64,000 nt of DNA from positions 62,001 to 126,000 of the forward strand of contig NZ_JNWK01000002.1 of the NCBI RefSeq assembly GCF_000716445.1, given 5' to 3'. The stretch is from Streptomyces wedmorensis. GTDB taxonomy: Bacteria; Actinomycetota; Actinomycetes; Streptomycetales; Streptomycetaceae. Both the position numbers and the translations under genes were made by a program. The notes under the pieces are model-generated. The model did no database searches. It saw only the letters and a list, made by a program, of their open reading frames with translations, and was not told the origin of the DNA. Positions 42,668-52,012 of the stretch are shown in pieces. The number at the start of each line of letters is the position of its first letter. The first letter of the stretch is position 1.

Positions 42668-42685
42668 TTGCGCTCCCAGCGAACA
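42668..42685. promoter_or_regulatory. ClgR binding-site candidate upstream of clpP1
   Basis: TTGCGC-TCCCA-GCGAACA on the plus strand reads TGTTCGC-N5-GCGCAA on the minus strand. This fits the GTTCGC-N5-GCG type site known for ClgR, the activator of clpP1P2 in actinomycetes. It is about 120 bp upstream of the clpP1 start. Confidence 0.6.
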
Positions 42686-42804
42686 GTTCGGGAACCGGGA
42701 TGGCGTTGTCCTACCTGCGCGTTAGGGTCCATGAATACGAGGGCAGTGCCCTCTGAACGAGACGCTGAGACGGCCTGGGCCGTCGGAGACGAGCAGGTGG
42801 ATAC

Positions 42805-43422
42805 GTGACGAATCTGAAGCCTTACGCCGCGGGTGAGCCGTCCATCGGTGGCGGCCTCGGCGACCATGTCTACAACCGGCTCCTCGGCGAGCGCATCATC
42901 TTCCTCGGCCAGCAGGTCGACGACGAGATCGCCAACAAGATCACCGCCCAGATGCTCCTCCTGGCCGCCGAGCCGGAGAAGGACATCTTCCTGTACATCA
43001 ACAGCCCCGGCGGCTCGGTGACGGCCGGCATGGCCGTCTACGACACCATGCAGTTCATCCCGAACGACGTCGTCACCATCGGTATGGGCATGGCGGCCTC
43101 CATGGGCCAGTTCCTGCTCACCGCCGGCGCCCCCGGCAAGCGCTTCGCGCTGCCGAACACCGACATCCTGATGCACCAGGGCTCCGCCGGCATCGGCGGT
43201 ACGGCCTCCGACATCAAGATCCAGGCCGAGTACCTCCTTCGCACGAAGAAGCGCATGGCCGAGATCACCGCGCAGCACTCCGGCCAGACCGTCGAGACGA
43301 TCATCCGCGACGGCGACCGCGACCGCTGGTTCACCGCGGAGGAGGCCAAGGACTACGGCCTCATCGACGACATCATCACGCACGCCGCGGGTGTTCCGGG
43401 CGGCGGCGGCACGGGCGCCTGA
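42805..43422 (+). CDS. clpP1: ATP-dependent Clp protease proteolytic subunit 1
   Basis: A 205-residue serine peptidase subunit. The catalytic triad is S99 (GMAASMG), H124 (LMHQG) and D173 ([10 protein letters not shown]). GTG 42805 has AGGTGG six bases upstream. The first ~17 residues are likely removed in processing. It forms mixed rings with ClpP2 and degrades proteins delivered by ClpX or ClpC. It is the first gene of the clpP1P2 operon, with a ClgR-type site upstream, so activation when proteolysis is needed is expected. Confidence 0.97.
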   Translation: MTNLKPYAAGEPSIGGGLGDHVYNRLLGERIIFLGQQVDDEIANKITAQMLLLAAEPEKDIFLYINSPGGSVTAGMAVYDTMQFIPNDVVTIGMGMAASMGQFLLTAGAPGKRFALPNTDILMHQGSAGIGGTASDIKIQAEYLLRTKKRMAEITAQHSGQTVETIIRDGDRDRWFTAEEAKDYGLIDDIITHAAGVPGGGGTGA

Positions 43423-43483
43423 GCGCCGGCCGCCGAAGAGCCCCCTCCCCCCGCCGAACGCCACCAGGACGGTGAACACCCCG

Positions 43484-44146
43484 ATGCTTAACAACCTCTC
43501 CGCGAGCGGCCTCTACACCGGCGCGCCGATGGACAACCGCTACGTCGTGCCGCGCTTCGTGGAGCGCACCTCGCAGGGCATCCGCGAGTACGACCCGTAC
43601 GCGAAGCTCTTCGAGGAGCGCGTGATCTTCCTCGGCGTGCAGATCGACGACGCCTCCGCCAACGACGTCATGGCGCAGCTGCTGTGCCTGGAGTCGATGG
43701 ACCCGGACCGCGACATCTCGATCTACATCAACAGCCCCGGTGGCTCCTTCACCGCGCTGACGGCGATCTACGACACCATGCAGTTCGTGAAGCCGGACAT
43801 CCAGACGGTCTGCATGGGCCAGGCGGCCTCCGCCGCGGCCGTGCTGCTCGCCGCCGGTACCCCCGGCAAGCGGATGGCCCTGCCGAACGCCCGCGTGCTG
43901 ATCCACCAGCCGTCCGGCGGCACCGGCCGCGAGCAGCTCTCCGACCTGGAGATCGCGGCCAACGAGATCCTGCGCATGCGCAGCCAGCTGGAGGAGATGC
44001 TGGCCAAGCACTCCTCGACGCCGATCGAGAAGATCCGCGACGACATCGAGCGCGACAAGATCCTCACGGCCGAGGACGCCCTCGCGTACGGCCTGGTCGA
44101 CCAGATCGTCTCGACCCGCAAGAGCACGGCCGCCGCGGCACACTGA
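43484..44146 (+). CDS. clpP2: ATP-dependent Clp protease proteolytic subunit 2
   Basis: A 220-residue subunit whose triad is S116 (MGQAASAAA), H141 (LIHQPSG) and D191 ([11 protein letters not shown]). ATG 43484 is taken as the start; GTG 43472, four codons upstream, is in frame, but its AGGA is too close. The N-terminal ~25 residues vary among ClpP2 proteins, and [14 protein letters not shown] begins the conserved part. It lies 61 bp after clpP1 and is probably in the same transcript. It is more divergent from typical bacterial ClpP than ClpP1, as usual in actinobacteria. Confidence 0.96.
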   Translation: MLNNLSASGLYTGAPMDNRYVVPRFVERTSQGIREYDPYAKLFEERVIFLGVQIDDASANDVMAQLLCLESMDPDRDISIYINSPGGSFTALTAIYDTMQFVKPDIQTVCMGQAASAAAVLLAAGTPGKRMALPNARVLIHQPSGGTGREQLSDLEIAANEILRMRSQLEEMLAKHSSTPIEKIRDDIERDKILTAEDALAYGLVDQIVSTRKSTAAAAH

Positions 44147-44302
44147 CGCCCGACCTTCCCCTGGCACGGTCCGCGTGGCCGAATCGCGACCATGTGAACC
44201 GTGCCAAGGGGGGCCCGAACCAGGGGCCCGGCAAGGTACCGTCGAATATGAGGCACCAGGAGCCGCTGAACCAAGCGCTCCCAGGCGAAGGGGAAGCACC
44301 TC

Positions 44303-45586
<1,284 letters not shown>

Positions 45587-45597
45587 CACCGGTCGCA

Positions 45598-45643
45598 CAT
45601 GAGTGAGGGGGTCCCGCCTTCGGGCGGGACCCCCTCACTCATG
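45598..45643. terminator. Bidirectional terminator, 21-bp stem, TTCG loop
   Basis: A perfect 21-bp inverted repeat (45598-45618 and 45623-45643) with a TTCG tetraloop lies between clpX and the convergent gene ending at 45657. Confidence 0.92.
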
Positions 45644-45656
45644 TCCGGTCAGCCGG

Positions 45657-46619
45657 TCAGGACTTGACGCGGACCTCCTTGCGGAGCTTGGCCGTGATGC
45701 CGGCGGCCTCCTCGCCGGTGGCGCCCTTGCCGGTCATCATGGCGGACATGTCGACCGGGACCACGAAGCCCACGGTGCTGTGGTCGGCCCACACGCACAT
45801 CGTGACGGTGAACGTGGGCATGCCGGTGGACGCGTCGCCCTTGCCCTTGGCCTGCTGGCACTTGAGGACCGCGCCGTCGAGGCCGTCCGGCTCGTACGCC
45901 TGCGGGCTGCCCTCCAGCTGCGGGGCGTCGGGCTTGCCGGCGCTCTTGTCGGCCTCGGCCTTGGCGCTGGCGAAGACGGCGTCGACGACCTCCTCGGGGT
46001 CGGCGATCTCGCCGTAGAGACCGCTGAAGGAGATCATCTTGCTGGCGAGCGGGTTGGCCTTGTTCTCCACCTGGTAGGAGGCCTTGACCTTCTTGGCGTT
46101 CTTGACGCCGTTCTTCTCGGCCTCCGCCAGCGAGTCGTCCCCGGAGGAGGAACCGCCCTTGTCGGGAACCTTCTTGTACTCGCCGAGGACCGTCTCCGGC
46201 GTGATCAGCTTGTGCGGGCCGTCGTCCGCGACGGACGAACCGCCGCCGCCGAGCAGGAAGTACGCGCCCACGCCGATCGCCGCGACCACCGCGACCGCGC
46301 CGATGATCCAGCCGGCCTTGGACTTCTTGGGGGCCGGCGGGTGGGGCACGTAACCGCCGGGGCCCTGGGGGGCGCCGTACTGCGGCTGCTGGCCGTAGGG
46401 GCCCGGCTGCTGGGGCTGCTGCGGGTAGCCGTACGGCGGCTGCTGCGGCGGCACGCCCTGCGGGGCCTGCTGGGGGTACCCGTAACCGGGCTGGGGAGCC
46501 TGCGGCTGGCCGTACGGGCCGGGCTGCTGCGGCTGCTGGCCGTAGGGGCCCGGCTGACCGTAGGGCCCGGGCTGCTGGGGCGGCTGGCCGCCGTACGGGC
46601 CCGGCTGGTTGTAGCTCAT
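45657..46619 (-). CDS. Proline/glutamine-rich, membrane-anchored secreted protein
   Basis: A 320-residue protein from ATG 46617-46619. The first ~95 residues are a cytoplasmic low-complexity tail of PGPYGQQPQQ-type repeats; a single membrane helix follows at ~103-122 (AGWIIGAVAVVAAIGVGAYFLL), then a Gly/Ser linker and a ~190-residue extracellular domain with one Cys pair (LKCQQ, TMCVW) that may form a disulfide. Streptomyces has many proteins of this layout; none of this subgroup has a known function to me. It is convergent with clpX and divergent from valS. Confidence 0.8.
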   Translation of the reverse strand: MSYNQPGPYGGQPPQQPGPYGQPGPYGQQPQQPGPYGQPQAPQPGYGYPQQAPQGVPPQQPPYGYPQQPQQPGPYGQQPQYGAPQGPGGYVPHPPAPKKSKAGWIIGAVAVVAAIGVGAYFLLGGGGSSVADDGPHKLITPETVLGEYKKVPDKGGSSSGDDSLAEAEKNGVKNAKKVKASYQVENKANPLASKMISFSGLYGEIADPEEVVDAVFASAKAEADKSAGKPDAPQLEGSPQAYEPDGLDGAVLKCQQAKGKGDASTGMPTFTVTMCVWADHSTVGFVVPVDMSAMMTGKGATGEEAAGITAKLRKEVRVKS

Positions 46620-46745
46620 CGACAGGTTCCCCTCACAGGATGTTTATGCCTACCGAACATCCTGGCGGAACCGTCGGCCCGGCAGTGCGGCGGGGGCCAC
46701 ACCGTTACCGAACCAAAGCGTTTCAGGACAGGCCTGGGACACCCC

Positions 46746-46751
46746 TAAACT
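46746..46751 (+). promoter_or_regulatory. -10 box (TAAACT) of a probable leaderless valS transcript
   Basis: TAAACT ends six bases before GTG 46758; the start has no ribosome site. This leaves no room for a T-box or attenuator leader. Confidence 0.5.
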
Positions 46752-46757
46752 GGCCCC

Positions 46758-49379
46758 GTGACCGAGAACACTCAGCAGCAGACAGCGCCCACCACCGAAC
46801 TGCCGACCACCTACGCGCCGGCCGAGGTAGAGGGGCCGCTGTACGAGCGCTGGGTAGAGCGTGGGTACTTCGAGGCGGACGCGAAGAGCGAGAAGCCGCC
46901 GTACACGATCGTCATCCCGCCGCCGAACGTCACCGGTTCGCTCCACCTGGGCCACGCCTTCGAGCACACGCTGATCGACGCCCTCACCCGCCGCAAGCGC
47001 ATGCAGGGCTTCGAGACGCTGTGGCAGCCCGGCATGGACCACGCCGGCATCGCCACCCAGAACGTCGTCGAGCGCGAGCTCGCCAAGGAGGGCAAGTCCC
47101 GCCACGACCTGGGCCGCGAGGCGTTCGTCGAGCGCGTCTGGCAGTGGAAGGCCGAGTCCGGTGGCCAGATCTCGGGCCAGATGAAGCGCCTGGGTGACGG
47201 CGTCGCCTGGTCCCGCGAGCGCTTCACCATGGACGAGGGCCTGTCCCAGGCCGTCCAGACCATCTTCAAGAAGCTCTACGACGACGAGCTGATCTACCGC
47301 GCCGAGCGCATCATCAACTGGTGCCCGCGCTGTCTGACGGCCATCTCCGACATCGAGGTCGAGTACCAGGACGACGAGGGCGAGCTCGTCTCCATCCGCT
47401 ACGGCGAGGGGGACGACTCGTTGGTCGTCGCCACCACCCGCGCGGAGACGATGCTCGGTGACACGGCCGTCGCCGTCCACCCCGACGACGAGCGGTACAA
47501 GCACCTGGTCGGCAAGCAGATCAAGCTGCCGCTGACCGACCGCTCGATCCCGGTCGTCGCCGACACCCACGTCGACCCCGAGTTCGGCACCGGCGCCGTC
47601 AAGGTGACCCCGGCGCACGACCCGAACGACTTCGAGATCGGCCAGCGCCACGACCTGCCGAACATCGCCGTCATGGACGAGCGCGCGGTCATCACCGTCC
47701 ACGGCCCCTTCCAGGGCCTGGACCGCCTGGAGGCGCGCTCCGCCATCGTCGCCGCGCTGCGCGCCGAGGGCCGGATCGTCGCCGAGAAGCGGCCGTACGT
47801 CCACTCCGTCGGCCACTGTTCGCGCTGCAAGACCACCATCGAGCCGCGCCTGTCGATGCAGTGGTGGGTCAAGGTCGGCCCGCTCGCCCAGGCCGCGGGT
47901 GACGCGGTCCGCGACGGCAAGGTCAAGATCCACCCGCAGGAGATGGAGAAGCGCTACTTCGACTGGGTCGACAACCTGCACGACTGGTGCATCTCGCGCC
48001 AGCTGTGGTGGGGTCACCGCATCCCGGTCTGGTACGGCCCGAACGGCGAGGTCGTCTGCGTCGGACCGGACGAGCAGCCGCCGGCGGGCGAGGGCTGGCA
48101 CCAGGACACGGACGTCCTGGACACCTGGTTCTCCTCCGGCCTGTGGCCGTTCTCCACGCTCGGCTGGCCCGAGCGGACGGACAGCCTGGCGAAGTTCTAC
48201 CCGAACTCCGTCCTGGTCACCGGCTACGACATCCTCTTCTTCTGGGTCGCCCGGATGATGATGTTCGGTCTGTACGCGATGGACGGCACCCCGCCGTTCC
48301 ACACCATCGCCCTGCACGGCATGGTTCGTGACCAGAACGGCAAGAAGATGTCGAAGTCCTTCGGCAACGTGGTCAACCCGCTGGACTGGATGGACACGTA
48401 CGGCTCCGACGCCGTCCGCTTCACCCTGGCCCGCGGCGCCAACCCGGGCGTCGACGTCCCGATCGGCGAGGACTGGGTCCAGGCCTCCAGCAAGTTCGCC
48501 AACAAGATCTGGAACGCCACCCGCTTCGCCCTGATGAACGGCGCGACGGTCGAAGGCCCGCTGCCGGACGCCTCGGAGATGTCGGCGACCGACCGCTGGA
48601 TCCTGTCGCGGCTCAACAAGACGGTCGCCGAGGTCGACGCGTTCTACGACGACTACCAGTTCTCCAAGCTGTCGGACGCCCTCTACCACTTCGCGTGGGA
48701 CGAGGTCTTCGACTGGTACGTCGAGCTGTCGAAGACGACGTTCTTCGCCGGCGGCGAGGGCGCGCGGGTCTCCGGCCGCGTCCTCGGCGAGGTCCTCGAC
48801 GTCATGCTGCGCCTGCTGCACCCGGTGGTCCCGTTCGTCACCGAGACGCTGTGGACCACGCTGACCGGCGGCGAGTCCGTCGTGATCGCCGACTGGCCGA
48901 AGGACAGCGGCTTCCGCGACGCGGCCGCCGAGCAGGAGATCGCCCTGGTCCAGCGGGCCATCACCGAGGTCCGCCGGTTCCGCAAGGAGCAGGGCCTCCA
49001 GGACGCCCAGAAGGTGCCCGCCCGCCTCACGCTCGACGGCACCCCGCTCGCCGCGCACGAGGCGGCCATCCGCCAGATCCTGCGCCTCCAGCCGGAGGGT
49101 GAGGGCTTCTCGGCCACCGCCTCCCTGCCGGTCGCCGGAGCGACGGTCGCGCTCGACCTGTCGGGCACCATCGACGTGGCCGCCGAGCGCAAGCGCCTCG
49201 CCAAGGACCTCGCGGCCGCCGAGAAGGAGAAGGCCCAGGCCGAGGCCAAGCTCGGGAACGAGGCCTTCCTGGCCAAGGCCCCGGACAACGTCGTGGACAA
49301 GATCAAGGGCCGTCTCGCCAAGGCGGACGAGGACATCGCCCGCATCCGGACCCAGCTGGCGAACCTGCCGCAGGCCTGA
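46758..49379 (+). CDS. valS: Valyl-tRNA synthetase
   Basis: An 873-residue class I synthetase charging tRNA-Val. It has the HIGH motif HLGH at 63-66 in [13 protein letters not shown], the editing (CP1) domain at ~200-330, KMSKS at 530-534, an anticodon-binding helical domain to ~800, and a C-terminal coiled-coil arm ([24 protein letters not shown]...). Length is normal. Transcription is probably leaderless. A 16-bp stem terminator follows, and the next gene downstream is an orphan kinase. Confidence 0.97.
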   Translation: MTENTQQQTAPTTELPTTYAPAEVEGPLYERWVERGYFEADAKSEKPPYTIVIPPPNVTGSLHLGHAFEHTLIDALTRRKRMQGFETLWQPGMDHAGIATQNVVERELAKEGKSRHDLGREAFVERVWQWKAESGGQISGQMKRLGDGVAWSRERFTMDEGLSQAVQTIFKKLYDDELIYRAERIINWCPRCLTAISDIEVEYQDDEGELVSIRYGEGDDSLVVATTRAETMLGDTAVAVHPDDERYKHLVGKQIKLPLTDRSIPVVADTHVDPEFGTGAVKVTPAHDPNDFEIGQRHDLPNIAVMDERAVITVHGPFQGLDRLEARSAIVAALRAEGRIVAEKRPYVHSVGHCSRCKTTIEPRLSMQWWVKVGPLAQAAGDAVRDGKVKIHPQEMEKRYFDWVDNLHDWCISRQLWWGHRIPVWYGPNGEVVCVGPDEQPPAGEGWHQDTDVLDTWFSSGLWPFSTLGWPERTDSLAKFYPNSVLVTGYDILFFWVARMMMFGLYAMDGTPPFHTIALHGMVRDQNGKKMSKSFGNVVNPLDWMDTYGSDAVRFTLARGANPGVDVPIGEDWVQASSKFANKIWNATRFALMNGATVEGPLPDASEMSATDRWILSRLNKTVAEVDAFYDDYQFSKLSDALYHFAWDEVFDWYVELSKTTFFAGGEGARVSGRVLGEVLDVMLRLLHPVVPFVTETLWTTLTGGESVVIADWPKDSGFRDAAAEQEIALVQRAITEVRRFRKEQGLQDAQKVPARLTLDGTPLAAHEAAIRQILRLQPEGEGFSATASLPVAGATVALDLSGTIDVAAERKRLAKDLAAAEKEKAQAEAKLGNEAFLAKAPDNVVDKIKGRLAKADEDIARIRTQLANLPQA

Positions 49380-49391
49380 TCCGCACGACGA

Positions 49392-49428
49392 GAAGGGCCC
49401 GGAACCGGTCATCGGTTCCGGGCCCTTC
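49392..49428 (+). terminator. Terminator after valS
   Basis: A perfect 16-bp stem (49392-49407 and 49413-49428) with a five-base loop lies 12 bp after the valS stop. Confidence 0.88.
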
Positions 49429-49521
49429 CCGCATCCCTGATACCCCATCAATACGGACGAAGTGCCCGATGTCACACCAGACGGGACTTCGGGTCCACGG
49501 CGCCGGGACGAAAGACCCGGG

Positions 49522-50673
49522 ATGATGGACGGCATGCCCCGCCTCCCCGCTGTCCCCGCGCTGCGCCGTTGCGTGGACCGGTGGGCGGTCTCGCCCCGCG
49601 CCCTCGACGTCGTCGCCGCGCTCAGCGCCTTCGGCCTGATGGTCCTGGACGTGCCGGGTCTCGCCCGCGCCGACAACTCGCTCACCGGGGTCACCGCGAC
49701 CCTGGTCCTCGCGGCCGGCGCGGCCACCCTGGTGCTCAGGCGGCGGCTGCCGTGGGTGCCGTACGTCGTGGCGCTCGGTCTGATGGGCTGGCTGCACGAA
49801 CTGACCATGATCCAGTTCGCGCTGTACTCGATCGGCCGGTTCCGGGGGCGCCGCGCCGCGATCGCCGCGACCCTGCTCTACGTCGGCGTGGCATACGGCC
49901 TCTTCCTCACGCCCGGCTGGCCCGCCCCGCACGGCGACACCCTCAGCGACTTCCTGAGCCTCGTCGTCCCCATCGGCGTCCTCGCCTCCGGCGTAGGCAT
50001 CGCCGCCTACCGGCAGGACCTCGTCCGCGCCCTGGAGGTCCAGCGCCGTGACGCCGTCGCCCGGCAGGCCGTCCAGGAGGAGCGGATCTCCGTCGGCCGG
50101 GACGTCCACGACCTCGTCGGCCGCGAGCTCACGGTCCTCGCGGTACGGGCCGAGGTGCTCGCCGTACGGGCCAGGGGCGACAGCCACCAGAAGGACTTCG
50201 AGGAGCTCGCGGACACCGCCCGGCGCGCCCACCTCATGCTCAACGAGACGATCGTGCGCCGCGCCGACCGGGACGCCGCCACCCCCGGCCTCGAAGGGCT
50301 CGCCGAGCTGGCGGGGGAGAGCGAACGGATGGGCAGCGCCGTCGAGCTGACGGTCGCCGAGGAGGCCAAGGCCCTGTCCCCGCTCCGGCAGGCGGCCGTC
50401 CACCGGGTCGTCCGGGAGTGCCTGACGAACGCCGCCAAGCACGCGCCCGGCCTGCCCGCGACGGTCACCATCACGGTCGAGGGGCCCGACCTGCGGATCG
50501 AGGTCCGCAACCCGCTGCCCACGACCCCGCCGGCCCCGGCCCCCGTCTCCACCGGCACCGGCCTCCTCTCCATGGAGGAGCGCGTCACCAGCATGGGCGG
50601 CACCCTCAAGGCCCACCGGGAGCGCGACGCCTACGTCGTGACCGCCCTGCTCCCGACCGGCCTCCCCCGGTAG
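49522..50673 (+). CDS. Sensor histidine kinase (NarL-type, HisKA_3), orphan
   Basis: A 383-residue kinase, taking ATG 49522; ATGs at 49525 and 49534 are also possible and the ribosome site is weak. About five membrane helices lie within ~25-160. The HisKA_3 dimerisation domain has H196 in RDVHDLVGREL, and the HATPase domain has N303 in RECLTNAAKHAPG and a glycine box STGTGLLSMEERV. The D-box stretch is short and Pro-rich (NPLPTTPPAPAPVS). Histidine kinases of this class pair with LuxR-type response regulators, but none is adjacent, so the partner is elsewhere. The gene runs toward the MreB-like gene on the other strand, with the tandem repeat between them. Confidence 0.87.
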   Translation: MMDGMPRLPAVPALRRCVDRWAVSPRALDVVAALSAFGLMVLDVPGLARADNSLTGVTATLVLAAGAATLVLRRRLPWVPYVVALGLMGWLHELTMIQFALYSIGRFRGRRAAIAATLLYVGVAYGLFLTPGWPAPHGDTLSDFLSLVVPIGVLASGVGIAAYRQDLVRALEVQRRDAVARQAVQEERISVGRDVHDLVGRELTVLAVRAEVLAVRARGDSHQKDFEELADTARRAHLMLNETIVRRADRDAATPGLEGLAELAGESERMGSAVELTVAEEAKALSPLRQAAVHRVVRECLTNAAKHAPGLPATVTITVEGPDLRIEVRNPLPTTPPAPAPVSTGTGLLSMEERVTSMGGTLKAHRERDAYVVTALLPTGLPR

Positions 50674-50675
50674 CG

Positions 50676-50696
50676 CCCTGATCCGGCCTGATCGGC
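50676..50696. repeat. Copy of the dispersed 21-bp repeat core
   Basis: These 21 bases are identical to the minus strand of 4583-4603 within the long inverted repeat near malQ. They start with CCCTGATCCGGCC and end with TGATCGGC. They begin just after the kinase stop at 50673 and end next to the tandem array. Confidence 0.85.
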
Positions 50697-50698
50697 CC

Positions 50699-50922
50699 AG
50701 CGGACCGCCTCCGCCTGCCCGGCACCCCCCAGCGGACCGTCTCCGCCTGCCCGGCACCCCCCAGCGGACCGTCTCCGCCTGCCCGGCACCTCCCAGCGGA
50801 CCGTCTCCGCCTGCCCGGCACCTCCCAGCGGACCGCCTCCGCCTGCCCGGCACCTCCCAGCGGACCGCCTCCGCCTGCCCAGCACCCCCTAGCGGACCGT
50901 CTCCGCCTTCCCCAGCACCCGC
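50699..50922. repeat. 32-bp tandem repeat array seeded from the 3' end of the MreB-like gene
   Basis: Six contiguous 32-bp units (50699-50730, 50731-50762, 50763-50794, 50795-50826, 50827-50858, 50859-50890) differ by only a few transitions. A seventh, diverged unit (50891-50922) is the coding end of the MreB-like gene on the minus strand. Each unit begins AGCGGACCGTCTCCGCCTGC; on the minus strand it contains GCGGA-GACGG-TCCGC, a small hairpin. The gene's TAG stop reads TGG in the copies. There are no spacers, so this is not a CRISPR. Confidence 0.92.
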
Positions 50923-51911
50923 TGGAGGCCGTCGAAGTCCTCCACGCAGCGCCCCGAGCCGAGGACCACGCAGTCCAGCGGCCGGTCCGCGACGAAGACC
51001 GGGATGCCCGTCGCGGAGGCCATCCTGAGGTCGAGGCCCGGCAGCAGCGCCCCGCCGCCGGTGAGGACGATGCCGTGCTCCATCACGTCGCCGGAGAGCT
51101 CCGGCGGGCACTCCTCCAGGGTCACCCGAACGGCCGCGATGATCGCCTCGACCGGCTCGTCGAGCGCCGTCCGCACCTCCGGCACCGTCAGTTCCACCGT
51201 CCGGGGCAGCCCGCTGACCTTCTCCCTGCCGCGCACGGTGAACGTCCGGCGCTCCAGTTCCTCGCCGCCGGGCACCGGCCACGCCGTGCCGATCGCGACC
51301 TTGACGTCCTCCGCGGTCCGCTCGCCGATGAGCAGCGAGTGCTCCTTGCGCACGTAGTCGGTGACGGCGGTGTCGAGCCGGTCGCCGCCGACCCGCAGCG
51401 ACTGGGCGGTGACGATCCCGCCCAGCGAGATCACCGCCACCTCGGTCGTGCCGCCGCCGATGTCGACCACCATCGAGCCGCGCGGGTCGGAGACGGGCAG
51501 TCCGGCCCCGATCGCCGCCGCCATCGGTTCCTCGATCAGGTGCACCGCGCGGGCGCCCGCCGAGAGGGAGGCGTGCACGATCGCCCGCCGCTCGACCTGG
51601 GTCACCCCGCTGGGCACGCAGACCACCATCCGGGTGCGGGGTCGCCGACGGCCCGGCACGGCCTTGCGCACGAAGTGCCGGATCATCTCCTCGGCCGCCT
51701 CGTAGTCGCTGATCACGCCGTCGCGCAGGGGCCGGATCGCGGTGATCGAGCCCGGCGTGCGGCCGATGGTCCGCTTCGCCTCCGTGCCGACCGCGAGCGC
51801 GCGCCGGGAGCCCTCCTGGACCGCCACCACGGACGGCTCGTCGAGCACGATGCCCTGGCCGCGTGCGTACAGGAGCGTGTTGGCCGTGCCGAGGTCGATC
51901 CCTATGTCCAT
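50889..51911 (-). CDS. MreB-like actin-family protein (second copy)
   Basis: A 340-residue actin-fold protein from ATG 51909-51911 ([20 protein letters not shown]); a TTG three codons upstream is also open. Phosphate-1 DLGTANT, phosphate-2 [11 protein letters not shown] and the adenosine motif [12 protein letters not shown] are intact, so ATP binding is expected. It is clearly more divergent than the mreB at 54582: the interdomain and C-terminal parts differ, and the membrane-binding N-terminal segment is missing. It has no mreC/mreD partners here and is divergent from folC. Streptomyces carry additional MreB homologues (Mbl and others) linked to spore-wall synthesis and stress resistance; this may be one. 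Its last codons are the source of the tandem repeat. Confidence 0.88.
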   Translation of the reverse strand: MDIGIDLGTANTLLYARGQGIVLDEPSVVAVQEGSRRALAVGTEAKRTIGRTPGSITAIRPLRDGVISDYEAAEEMIRHFVRKAVPGRRRPRTRMVVCVPSGVTQVERRAIVHASLSAGARAVHLIEEPMAAAIGAGLPVSDPRGSMVVDIGGGTTEVAVISLGGIVTAQSLRVGGDRLDTAVTDYVRKEHSLLIGERTAEDVKVAIGTAWPVPGGEELERRTFTVRGREKVSGLPRTVELTVPEVRTALDEPVEAIIAAVRVTLEECPPELSGDVMEHGIVLTGGGALLPGLDLRMASATGIPVFVADRPLDCVVLGSGRCVEDFDGLQRVLGKAETVR

Positions 51912-51999
51912 GATCGCCAAGTCTGCCGGGCGGCTCCGGCGGACGGCGGACCGAAAGTCCCGAATGGGGTGGGTCCATGGTCCTGTCGGTACCGCTCCG

Positions 52000-52005
52000 T
52001 AGACT
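52000..52005 (+). promoter_or_regulatory. -10 box (TAGACT) of a probable leaderless folC transcript
   Basis: TAGACT ends seven bases before GTG 52013; no ribosome site is present. Confidence 0.48.
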
Positions 52006-52012
52006 GGGCCCC

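Noticed and set aside
43472..43483. GTG 43472 as the clpP2 start
   Set aside because: The AGGA upstream is only two bases away; ATG 43484 is the more usual choice, though neither site is ideal.
46620..46757. T-box or other RNA leader before valS
   Set aside because: No conserved T-box sequence or specifier stem; the -10-like box is only six bases before the start codon.
46650..49808. Open frame of 1052 codons on the minus strand opposite valS
   Set aside because: Mirror frame of a clear valyl-tRNA synthetase; no start signal or known domain.
50699..50890. Possible CRISPR array
   Set aside because: The 32-bp units are contiguous without spacers and no cas genes are present.
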